From a bacterium (GTDB lineage Bacteria; Krumholzibacteriota; Krumholzibacteria; LZORAL124-64-63), in assembly GCA_021767885.1 (NCBI GenBank), contig JAASSM010000112.1, positions 1 through 6,578 of the forward strand: a stretch of 6,578 nucleotides of DNA. The letters run 5' to 3'. Below, piece after piece: positions 1 through 5,714 of the stretch (positions within the stretch are counted from its first letter, which is position 1; every line of letters begins with the position of its first letter). A model generated the notes under the pieces. That model was given only the letters and a program-made list of their open reading frames with translations. It was not told the DNA's origin and did no database searches. The position numbers and the translations under genes were made by a program.

Positions 1-2
1 CC

Positions 3-353
3 CTGCGGACCATCGCGCTGCTGACCGTCCTGGACGGCCTGCTGCTGCTGGTCTTCGCCTTCAACCGGACCTTCGTGGTGGCGCTGGGGCTCTTCGCCTG
101 CTTCGGCGCCCTGGCCACCCTCGCGCAGATCGCCCTGGCCACCTTCTTGCAGGACACCGCCCCCGAGCACAGCCGCGGCCGCACCTTCGGCTGGCTGGGC
201 ACGGTGATCGGGCCGCTCTCGCTGGCCGCGGTGTTCCTCGGCCCGCTGGCCGCCAGCGTGACCGGGGTGGTGGCCGTGCTGGCCGCCTGTGGCGCCGCCG
301 AGGTGCTGGTGGGATCGGCGGGGATCCGCGGCCGCGGTCGGACCAGCGGCTGA
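3..353 (+). CDS. MFS transporter, C-terminal part (5' truncated)
   Basis: The last 116 residues of an inner-membrane transporter; the start lies before the window. The fragment is very hydrophobic, with about four membrane segments (fragment residues about 4-20, 25-48, 66-83 and 84-102). Between the second and third is a polar loop at about 50-63 with the pattern P-E-x-x-R-G-R-x-F-G. This loop resembles the one in the C-terminal half of MFS exporters of the EntS/MFS_3 type, where a P-x-x-x-R-G-R-x-F-G sequence is common. A short basic tail (R-G-R-G-R) precedes the TGA at 351. The substrate cannot be told from this fragment. It is followed by 190 bp of non-coding DNA and is probably unrelated to the pilus operon. 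The MFS family call is an inference from the loop and hydrophobicity; another polytopic carrier is possible. Confidence 0.7.
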   Translation: MRTIALLTVLDGLLLLVFAFNRTFVVALGLFACFGALATLAQIALATFLQDTAPEHSRGRTFGWLGTVIGPLSLAAVFLGPLAASVTGVVAVLAACGAAEVLVGSAGIRGRGRTSG

Positions 354-388
354 GTTCTCCCCCGCCGGCGGCAATCCTCGCCCGCCGC

Positions 389-413
389 GCCGGTGCATTC
401 TGCACGCCGGTGC
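389..413. repeat. 13-bp palindrome flanked by 8-bp direct repeats; possible activator site
   Basis: GTGCA-TTC-TGCAC at 393-405 is a perfect 5-bp inverted repeat with a 3-bp centre. The octamer GCCGGTGC occurs at 389-396 and again at 406-413, so two direct repeats overlap and flank the palindrome. Its centre (399) is about 104 bp upstream of the start site predicted from the sigma-54 promoter. That is the usual distance for binding of sigma-54 enhancer-binding proteins such as PilR. Binding is inferred from position and symmetry only; the motif is not a known consensus that I can name. Confidence 0.35.
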
Positions 414-522
414 CGCGTCGCGGCCGCCAGCAGCCGCGAAACGGGCCATTCCCGCCTCCTGACCGACCCTGGCCTCCGGCACGCCCCTTGCAGCGATGCG
501 GGGGGTCCATGGATTCTGCACG
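397..522. repeat. Repeated motif ATTCTGCACG (copies at 397-406 and 513-522)
   Basis: The decamer ATTCTGCACG occurs twice in this short gap. The match extends to 12 of 13 bases (TGCATTCTGCACG at 394-406, TGGATTCTGCACG at 510-522). The first copy includes the right half of the palindrome; the second begins about 7-10 bp after the predicted transcription start, in the leader of the pilin operon. The two copies bracket the sigma-54 promoter. An exact 10-base repeat in under 200 bp is unlikely by chance, more so because it is less GC-rich than its surroundings. A shared regulator-binding sequence is the simplest reading, but this is inference. Confidence 0.4.
476..492 (+). promoter_or_regulatory. 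Sigma-54 (RpoN) -24/-12 promoter of the minor-pilin operon
   Basis: CGGCACG at 477-483, four bases, then TTGCA at 488-492. The known consensus is TGGCACG-N4-TTGC(A/T). Here only the first T of the -24 box is changed (to C). The invariant GG (478-479) and GC (490-491) are separated by exactly the required 10 bases. Transcription would start near 503, leaving a leader of about 41 bases before the ATG at 544. Sigma-54 with the PilS/PilR pair drives pilin genes in several bacteria, so the site makes sense in front of this operon. No equally good sigma-70 promoter was seen in the gap. Confidence 0.7.
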
Positions 523-531
523 ATCAAGACC

Positions 532-536
532 GGAGG
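532..536 (+). promoter_or_regulatory. Ribosome binding site fixing the fimT start
   Basis: GGAGG lies 7 bases before the ATG at 544. An in-frame ATG at 496 would add 16 residues, but it lies upstream of the predicted transcription start (about 503) and would put an atypically long leader before the prepilin cleavage site. Confidence 0.75.
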
Positions 537-543
537 CCGGTCC

Positions 544-969
544 ATGCTTCGCCTGCCCGCCCACGCGCGCGGATTCACCCTCGTCGAGCTCATGGTCCTC
601 ATCGGGATCGTGGGGCTGCTCGCCGCCATCGGCGTGCCGACGTTCAACGGCTACCTGCGCGCCAACCAGATCACCAGCGTGGGCGACCGGCTCGCCGCCG
701 ACGTGGCGCTGGCCCGATCCACCGCCGTCGCCCAGGGGCGGATCGTCCGCCTCGAGGCCGAGGCCGGCGGCTACACCATCACCGTGCCCACCACCGGCCG
801 GACGCTCCGCGACCGCACCTTCGACGGCAGCGTCCAGCTCCAGAATCCGCAGACCATCGACTTCTTCCCCTGGGGCTCGGCGGACACCGTCACCCTGATC
901 CTCGACGACGGCAGCGATCAGCGTCAGGTGCAGGTGCTGCCCACCGGCATGGCGGAGGTGGGGCCATGA
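544..969 (+). CDS. fimT: FimT/GspH-type minor pilin
   Basis: A 141-residue type IV prepilin, probably a minor pilin of the tip complex that primes pilus assembly (the FimU/GspH role). The leader is short and basic, ending in the class III prepilin site R-G|F-T-L-V-E: Gly10 is the cleavage residue, Phe11 the N-methylated first residue and Glu15 the conserved Glu+5. A hydrophobic helix follows at about 13-35. Residues 50-71 (L-A-A-D-V-A-L-A-R-S-T-A-V-A-Q-G-R-I-V-R-L) are the classic GspH/FimT stretch at the end of the N-terminal helix, followed by a beta-rich domain ending in V-L-P-T-G-M-A-E-V. The start is set by GGAGG at 532. It is the first gene after the sigma-54 promoter, and its stop overlaps the next ATG (ATGA at 966-969). 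FimU would be the equivalent name in Pseudomonas; the family is secure, the exact symbol is not. Confidence 0.88.
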   Translation: MLRLPAHARGFTLVELMVLIGIVGLLAAIGVPTFNGYLRANQITSVGDRLAADVALARSTAVAQGRIVRLEAEAGGYTITVPTTGRTLRDRTFDGSVQLQNPQTIDFFPWGSADTVTLILDDGSDQRQVQVLPTGMAEVGP

Positions 970-1358
970 GGCGACGGTTGCAACGCGCCCTCGCGCGCGG
1001 CGTCCGCGGCCCGGCCGATCGGCGCGGCTTCACCCTGGTGGAGGTGCTGGTGGTGCTGGTGATCATCAGCATCGGCATCCTGCCGCTGGCCCTGGTGCAG
1101 ACCCGCGCCCGGCAGGAGGTCTCCGAGGCCGACCGCTACACCCAGGCCGCCATCCTCGCCCAGCGGCAGCTGGAGACGGTCAAGGGCCTGGGCTTCGCGG
1201 CCGCCGCCCCGGACTCGGGCCTCGAGGGCCCCCTCTTCTGGCGCACCGACGTCGACGACGTGGACCTCGGCCTGCGCCGCATCCGCGTCACCGTGATCTT
1301 CCCGCATGGCAGCCAGCCGGACACGCTGCAGATGGCGTCGCTGCTGTCCATGCGCTGA
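966..1358 (+). CDS. pilV: PilV/GspI-type minor pilin
   Basis: A 130-residue prepilin. The long basic leader (11 of the first 21 residues are Arg or Lys-like Gly-rich context) ends in R-R-G|F-T-L-V-E, with Gly21 before the cleavage, Phe22 as +1 and Glu26 as Glu+5. The hydrophobic helix spans about 24-45. The segment A-A-I-L-A-Q-R-Q-L-E-T-V-K-G-L-G-F (61-77) matches the A-x-x-x-A-x-x-x-L-E-x-x-(K/R) pattern of the PilV/GspI family. The C-terminal domain is short and contains I-R-V-T-V-I-F, a strand typical of the family. In the GspI/PilV role the protein nucleates the tip complex with PilW and PilX counterparts. GGAGGTG at 954-960 lies 5 bases before the ATG, and the start overlaps the fimT stop, so translation is likely coupled. 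There are no cysteines. Confidence 0.87.
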   Translation: MRRRLQRALARGVRGPADRRGFTLVEVLVVLVIISIGILPLALVQTRARQEVSEADRYTQAAILAQRQLETVKGLGFAAAAPDSGLEGPLFWRTDVDDVDLGLRRIRVTVIFPHGSQPDTLQMASLLSMR

Positions 1359-1359
1359 T

Positions 1360-1364
1360 GGAGG
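1360..1364 (+). promoter_or_regulatory. Ribosome binding site favouring a GTG start for pilW
   Basis: GGAGG lies 5 bases before an in-frame GTG at 1370. The alternative ATG at 1358 overlaps the pilV stop (TGATG) but has no Shine-Dalgarno sequence in front of it. The GGAGGTG plus 5 bases spacing is the same as at the pilV start. Confidence 0.55.
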
Positions 1365-1369
1365 TGTCC

Positions 1370-1957
1370 GTGAACGCGTCCGCCCACCGTCCGCCGCCTC
1401 ATCGCGAGGGCATGACCCTCATCGAGATGATGGTGGCCCTGGCCATCTTCGCCGTGGTCACCGCCGTGGTGATCGGCTTCCTCACCGGCTCGCGCCGGAC
1501 GTACGAGGACACCAGCGACCGCGCGCACTACCAGCAGTCCGCCCGGGCGGTGCTCTCGCTCATGACCCGGGAGCTGCGCAGCGCCGGCTGCGATCCCGGC
1601 GAGGTGGGTATCGAGAAGCTGGTGATCGCCGACGGGACCACGCTGCGCTGCCGGATGGACCTCGACGGCGACGGCAGCACCCTGGGCACCAATCCCGACG
1701 AGGACATCCGCTACGTCTATGACGCCACCAGCGCCGAGCTCTGGCGCACCACCGCCAGCGGCACGGTCACCATCCTGCGCGACGTCGACGGCCTGCTCTT
1801 CGGCTATCGCGACGAGGCCGGCAACCCGCTGGGGTCCACGCCCCTGACCAGTGCCGATCGCGAGCGCGTGCGGTTCGTGGACGTGCAGCTCGAGGGCGAG
1901 CTCGACAACGGCGAACCCGTCACCTACCAGACCCGGATCCATCTGCGCAACGGCTGA
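1370..1957 (+). CDS. pilW: PilW-type minor pilin
   Basis: A prepilin of 195 residues from GTG 1370 (199 from ATG 1358). The leader ends in R-E-G|M-T-L-I-E, with Gly14, Met15 as +1 and Glu19 as Glu+5. A hydrophobic helix (A-L-A-I-F-A-V-V-T-A-V-V-I-G-F) follows. The region Y-E-D-T-S-D-R-A-H-Y-Q-Q-S-A-R-A-V-L then L-M-T-R-E-L-R-S-A-G-C-D-P is the hallmark of PilW/PilJ-type proteins: they are large minor pilins (GspJ counterpart) that bridge PilV and PilX in the tip complex. Within the globular part, D97-L-D-G-D-G-S resembles a calcium-binding loop, followed by an acidic stretch N-P-D-E-D; calcium binding is inference. Two cysteines (in S-A-G-C-D and L-R-C-R-M) could form a disulfide in the periplasm. 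A 26-base gap separates it from pilX. Confidence 0.87.
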   Translation: MNASAHRPPPHREGMTLIEMMVALAIFAVVTAVVIGFLTGSRRTYEDTSDRAHYQQSARAVLSLMTRELRSAGCDPGEVGIEKLVIADGTTLRCRMDLDGDGSTLGTNPDEDIRYVYDATSAELWRTTASGTVTILRDVDGLLFGYRDEAGNPLGSTPLTSADRERVRFVDVQLEGELDNGEPVTYQTRIHLRNG

Positions 1958-1983
1958 CCCGCACCGCTGCGAAAGGAGGCGCC

Positions 1984-2439
1984 ATGCGCCCGACCCCGCG
2001 TCCTTTTCCCGACCACGACGGCTTCGCGCTGGTCACCAGCCTGCTGATCATCCTGGTGCTCAGCCTCATCGCCGTGGCCGCCGTGGTGCTCTCGAGCACC
2101 GAGAAGCAGACCAGCTTCGCCGAGTCGGTGCACAACTCCGCGCTGTTCTCCGCCGACGCCGGCGGCGAGGCGGCCATCCACTTCCTGCGCATGAGCGACT
2201 CGCCGCCGAAGATCGTCGACTTCGCCGACGGCACCGTCCAGAGCGAGGCGGGTGAGCCGGTGATCGGCTCGCAGGAATTCGACTACGAGTGCCAGTACGC
2301 GCGCAAGCGGCCCAAGCCGGGGTGGGGCGTCAACTTCCTCGATTACGACTACCGCGTCGCCAGCACCGGCCGGGCCGCCGCCCAGGGCCGCAGCGACGTG
2401 GACCTCATCGCCAGCCGCCTGTTCCGGGAGGGATACTGA
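1984..2439 (+). CDS. pilX: PilX-type minor pilin lacking Glu+5
   Basis: A 151-residue protein with the PilX N-terminal domain: leader ending in H-D-G|F-A-L-V-T, then the long hydrophobic helix S-L-L-I-I-L-V-L-S-L-I-A-V-A-A-V-V-L (19-36), then polar S-S-T-E-K-Q-T-S and N-S-A-L-F-S-A-D-A-G-G-E-A-A (51-64), the segment conserved in PilX where an A-E-A-G motif is usual. Residue +5 after the cleavage site (Thr18) is not Glu. In type II secretion the outermost tip pseudopilin GspK lacks this Glu, and PilX is its counterpart, so this supports a tip position next to PilY1. AAAGGAGG at 1972-1979 lies 4 bases before the ATG. The stop overlaps the pilY1 ATG (TGATG at 2437-2441). The C-terminal half is not recognisable by motif. 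Confidence 0.85.
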   Translation: MRPTPRPFPDHDGFALVTSLLIILVLSLIAVAAVVLSSTEKQTSFAESVHNSALFSADAGGEAAIHFLRMSDSPPKIVDFADGTVQSEAGEPVIGSQEFDYECQYARKRPKPGWGVNFLDYDYRVASTGRAAAQGRSDVDLIASRLFREGY

Positions 2440-5123
2440 TGCGACACCGGACCCTGACCCCCTGGCTCGCGGGCCTGCTGCTGCTGGCCACGCCGGTCGC
2501 GGCCCAGCTCGGCTGCGAGGTGCCGCTCTTCGTGCAGGAGGGATCCATCGACGCCAACGTCATGATCCTCTTCGACAACAGCGGCTCCATGAACGAGGCC
2601 ATGTACCACCCGGACTACGATGCCTCCGTGACCTGGAGCGGCGGCTACAACACCGACTCCGTCTACAACGTCAGCACCACCAACTGGTACACCATCAACG
2701 GCAACACCGCGCGGCTGGTCCGCAGCTACAACCAGTCCGGCCGCTACCGGGGCAACTACCTCAACTGGATCTTCTGGCACGCCACCGACGAGCAGCGCGA
2801 CAGCCTGCCCCAGGTCTGCCGCATCCACGTGGCCCAGGACGTGGTGGCCGACATCATCGATCGCAGCGAGCGCGTGCGCTTCGGCCTGACGCGGTTCAAC
2901 ACCTACGACGGCGGCACCGTCATCGCCGAGTGCGGGGCGGACAAGACCGAGCTCATCGACACCGTCAAGCACATCGAGGGCACCACCTGGACGCCGCTGG
3001 CGGAGTCGCTGGAGGACGTCCTCGACTACTTCAAGCGCAATGACGAGAACGCCCCCATCATCGCCGACTGCCAGAAGAGCTTCTGCATCGTGATCACCGA
3101 CGGCTACCCCACCATGGACCGCGACGTCAGCGGCTACCTCTGGGACGCCGACGGCGACGGCCGCGACCCGGGCGACTGCGAGAGCATCGGCTCGCCCGAC
3201 CCCAACAGCAACGACTGCTCCGACCACCTGGACGACATCGCCTACTACATGGCCAACGAGGACCTGCGGTCCGATTTCGAGGACGACCAGCACGTCTACA
3301 CCTACACCATCGGCTTCGGCATCGACGCCTCCATCCTGGCCGACACCGCCCAGAACGGCACCGGACTCTACCTGCTGGCCGAGAACGCGGTGGACCTGTG
3401 GACCAGCCTGGAGCTGGTGATGCTCGACATCATCAGCCGCATCTCCACCGGCGCCGCGGTGGCCGTGGTCTCCACCGAGCGCGGCGACGAAGAGCGCCTG
3501 TACCGCGGCAAGTTCATGCCCGGCTCCTGGCACGGGTACCTCGAGGCCTTCAACCTGCCCTACGAGAACGGGGACGCACCCATCTGGGAGGCGGGCTACC
3601 AGCTGCGCAACCGCACGGCCTCCAGCCGCGACATCAAGACCGGCCTCGGCGGCACCATGATGACCTTCGACGCGGGCAACGCCGGCGCGCTCATGGGCCC
3701 CATGGGCGTGGGGGACATCGGCGAGGCCGCCGACGTGATCGACTGGACCCGCGGCGAGGAGTTCGCCCACCTGCGCAACCGCGACGGCTGGAAGCTGGGC
3801 GACATCATCCACTCCACGCCGGTGGTGGTGGGACCTCCCGCCAACTTCACCCAGGACCCAGACTACCAGACCTTCATGGACGCCCACGCCACGCGCACCA
3901 AGATGGTCTACGTGGGCGGCAACGACGGCATGCTCCACGCCTTCTACGCCGAGACCGGCGCCGAGGCCTGGGCCTTCGTGCCGGAGTTCGCCCTGCCCGA
4001 GCTGGCGACCATCGCCGACACCACCTACTGCCACGCCTACACCGTGGATCTCACGCCCACGGTGCGCGACTGCCAGATCAACGGCGCCTGGCGCACCATC
4101 CTCGTCGGCGGCGGCCGGCAGGGCGCGCCCGGGTACTTCGCGCTGGACGTGACCGCGCCCACCAGCCCTGACCTGCTGTGGCAGGTGGCGTTGCCCAATG
4201 GCAAGTCCTTCGCCTCGGAGGTGGAGTTCGCGGTGATCGGTGGCGAGACCGTGGCGCTCATCGGCTCGGGCCTGGACGAGACCAATGGCGAGGCCCTGCT
4301 CGAGGTCTACGCCGTGGACGACGGCACCCACCTCGGCACCGCGCAGCTGGCCATCGACGCCTCGCACCGCAACAAGGCCACCGCGGCGCGGGCGGTGGAC
4401 GCCGACCTCGACGGCAACCACGACTTCTGCTACATCGCCGACCTCCAGGGACACGTCTGGAAGTTCGTCTTCAACGGCAACCCCGAGCCCTGGGCCTGGG
4501 ACCGCTACTGCCTGTGGGCCGACACGAACTACGAGATCACCTCGCCGCCCACGCCGGCCTTCGGCGACGGCAACACGGTGAACGTGTACTTCGGCACCGG
4601 CGCCTACCTGGTGGAGAGCGACATCGCCACCCGCGAGGACAACATCTTCGGCTGCATCTTCGACCGTCAGGACGGCTCGCAGTACGCCAACCTGCGCGAC
4701 CAGACCGGCTCCATCAACGACGTCACCGGCGAGGACGGCTGGTCCATCCGCCTGGAGAACCAGTCGGGCGAGCGCGTGACCGAGCCGGCGGTGGTGGTGG
4801 CGGAGGCCGTGTTCTTCACCTCCTTCGTGCCCAGCCAGGAGGTGTGCTCGGCGGGCGGCAACTCCTGGCTCTACCGCCTGGACTACCGCGACGCCTCGGT
4901 CCCCGACGACGGCGAGAGCGACGAGTGGGACGGCGACCGGAGCATCGACCTCGACCAGGGCGTGGCCTCGCGGCCGGTGGTGGACGTGGTCAACGAGACG
5001 GTGATCGTCCAGTCCAGCGACGCCACCATCACCGTCCAGGACATCGGCCAGACCTACTTCCACCTGTCGGTGCGGTCGTGGCAGGAGAGCTTCGACTACG
5101 TCACCAGCGTGCCGGAGGACTAG
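2439..5123 (+). CDS. pilY1: PilY1 pilus-tip adhesin
   Basis: An 894-residue secreted adhesin carried at the pilus tip. Residues 1-22 are a signal peptide with likely cleavage after V-A-A22. A von Willebrand A domain starts at about 40. Its MIDAS residues are D46-x-S48-x-S50, Thr185 (in T-W-T-P-L-A-E) and Asp221 (in I-T-D-G-Y-P-T). An insert within this domain carries D236-A-D-G-D-G-R-D. The C-terminal half is the PilY1 beta-propeller: G-D-I-I-H-S-T-P-V-V-V (from 454), V-Y-V-G-G-N-D-G-M-L-H-A-F (490-502), I-L-V-G-G-G-R then G-Y-F-A-L-D-V (from 554). D654-A-D-L-D-G-N-H-D662 is the calcium loop that in Pseudomonas controls pilus extension and retraction. It has about a dozen cysteines and an R-G-D at 348-350. 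It is shorter than Pseudomonas PilY1 (about 1,160 residues), mostly because the N-terminal half is compact. GGGAGGGA at 2426-2433 serves the ATG, which overlaps the pilX stop. Confidence 0.95.
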   Translation: MRHRTLTPWLAGLLLLATPVAAQLGCEVPLFVQEGSIDANVMILFDNSGSMNEAMYHPDYDASVTWSGGYNTDSVYNVSTTNWYTINGNTARLVRSYNQSGRYRGNYLNWIFWHATDEQRDSLPQVCRIHVAQDVVADIIDRSERVRFGLTRFNTYDGGTVIAECGADKTELIDTVKHIEGTTWTPLAESLEDVLDYFKRNDENAPIIADCQKSFCIVITDGYPTMDRDVSGYLWDADGDGRDPGDCESIGSPDPNSNDCSDHLDDIAYYMANEDLRSDFEDDQHVYTYTIGFGIDASILADTAQNGTGLYLLAENAVDLWTSLELVMLDIISRISTGAAVAVVSTERGDEERLYRGKFMPGSWHGYLEAFNLPYENGDAPIWEAGYQLRNRTASSRDIKTGLGGTMMTFDAGNAGALMGPMGVGDIGEAADVIDWTRGEEFAHLRNRDGWKLGDIIHSTPVVVGPPANFTQDPDYQTFMDAHATRTKMVYVGGNDGMLHAFYAETGAEAWAFVPEFALPELATIADTTYCHAYTVDLTPTVRDCQINGAWRTILVGGGRQGAPGYFALDVTAPTSPDLLWQVALPNGKSFASEVEFAVIGGETVALIGSGLDETNGEALLEVYAVDDGTHLGTAQLAIDASHRNKATAARAVDADLDGNHDFCYIADLQGHVWKFVFNGNPEPWAWDRYCLWADTNYEITSPPTPAFGDGNTVNVYFGTGAYLVESDIATREDNIFGCIFDRQDGSQYANLRDQTGSINDVTGEDGWSIRLENQSGERVTEPAVVVAEAVFFTSFVPSQEVCSAGGNSWLYRLDYRDASVPDDGESDEWDGDRSIDLDQGVASRPVVDVVNETVIVQSSDATITVQDIGQTYFHLSVRSWQESFDYVTSVPED

Positions 5124-5157
5124 CGCCATGCCCGCGCGCGCAGAAAGGAACGGCATC

Positions 5158-5589
5158 ATGTGGGAGCAGCGGATTCGCAAGCTCACGCGCAGCGCCCTGC
5201 TGGTCGGCGTGCTCGCCCTGGCCGCCGTGGCGGTGGCCGGCTCGCTCGGCCTCGACCGCACGGCGCGGCGGGGCCCCGACAAGCGCATCACCCGCCAGCC
5301 CCAGCTGGTCTTCACCAGCGGGGTGCTGCAGCGGTCCAGCCGCGGCACCTGGCAGCTGGCCGACGGCACGCTGCTGCAGCAGGCCCCGGGCCTCGAGTGG
5401 CGCGACCAGGCCACCGGCCGGCCCGGCACTCCGGCCGCCGGCCGCCGCGTGCGCGTGACCGGGCAGTACTTCGGCCAGACGCTGGTGGTGCGGCAGGCCA
5501 CCCTCCTGCCCTTCGAGGAGACCACCCTGCAGACCATCAGCGGCGTGGAACTCTCCACCGAGCCGCCGGAGCAGGACATGCCGCGATAG
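5158..5589 (+). CDS. Unrecognised membrane-anchored small protein downstream of pilY1
   Basis: A 143-residue protein that I do not recognise. A basic N-terminus (R5, R7, K8, R11) precedes one hydrophobic segment at about 12-30 (A-L-L-V-G-V-L-A-L-A-A-V-A-V-A-G), so it is a signal anchor or uncleaved signal with the rest outside the inner membrane. Residues 49-120 look like alternating strands and turns (Q-L-V-F-T-S-G-V-L-Q, G-T-W-Q-L-A-D-G-T-L-L, R-R-V-R-V-T-G-Q-Y, T-L-V-V-R-Q-A-T-L-L), suggesting a small OB-fold-like barrel of the DUF5666 type. There are no cysteines and no catalytic motif. It begins 34 bases after the pilY1 stop and is probably in the operon, where Pseudomonas has pilY2. AAAGGAA at 5144-5150 lies 7 bases before ATG 5158. 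An upstream ATG at 5128, with GGAGG at 5114-5118, would add 10 residues and is also possible. Confidence 0.7.
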   Translation: MWEQRIRKLTRSALLVGVLALAAVAVAGSLGLDRTARRGPDKRITRQPQLVFTSGVLQRSSRGTWQLADGTLLQQAPGLEWRDQATGRPGTPAAGRRVRVTGQYFGQTLVVRQATLLPFEETTLQTISGVELSTEPPEQDMPR

Positions 5590-5632
5590 GCCTGTCGGGC
5601 AGCGCGGTTCCGGCACGGGCGGCCGACGAGCG

Positions 5633-5653
5633 GCTCACCGGCAACCGGTGGGC
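5633..5653 (+). terminator. Hairpin between convergent genes; possible transcription end
   Basis: GCTCACCGG (5633-5641) pairs with CCGGTGGGC (5645-5653) around a CAA loop: nine pairs including one G-T wobble. The wobble pair is lost in the other strand, so the structure is better on the plus-strand RNA. It lies 44 bases after the stop at 5589. There is no run of T after it, so it is not a standard intrinsic terminator. Confidence 0.35.
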
Positions 5654-5670
5654 GGCGGCCCTCCGCTCCG

Positions 5671-5714
5671 GGCTCGCGAGTTCCTGGCTCGTGAGGTCCT
5701 GACTCCCGATTCAG
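5671..5714. repeat. Degenerate tandem repeat, about 15-bp unit
   Basis: Two adjacent units, GGCTCGCGAGTTCCT (5671-5685) and GGCTCGTGAGGTCCT (5686-5700), match at 13 of 15 bases. A weaker third copy begins GACTCCCGAT (5701) and runs into the last codon of the minus-strand gene. On the minus strand the array reads as alternating 7- and 8-base units of the type GGAGTCA / AGGACCTC / ACGAGCC. Short degenerate arrays of this kind are found between genes in many high-GC bacteria; no function can be assigned. Confidence 0.5.

Noticed and set aside
362..387. Terminator after the MFS gene
   Set aside because: CGGCGG (366-371) can pair with CCGCCG (382-387), but the stem is only 6 bp with a 10-base loop and no T run follows. 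Such pairing is easily found by chance in sequence this GC-rich.
413..423. Palindrome CCGCG-T-CGCGG as an operator
   Set aside because: Pure G/C self-complementarity is expected by chance here and it has no second copy, unlike the ATTCTGCACG motif.
496..543. Longer start (ATG 496) for the fimT-like gene
   Set aside because: It lies before the predicted transcription start and would extend the prepilin leader to 26 residues, whereas ATG 544 has GGAGG 7 bases upstream and gives a 10-residue leader.
393..965. Open frame upstream of and in frame with pilV
   Set aside because: It runs through fimT in another frame with Arg/His/Pro-rich composition; the pilV start at 966 has its own ribosome site and a prepilin leader.
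2439..2518. Lipoprotein signal in PilY1 (Q-L-G-C near residue 26)
   Set aside because: The -3 position is Gln and not Leu/Val/Ile, and V-A-A22 gives a good signal peptidase I site, so a soluble secreted form is more likely.
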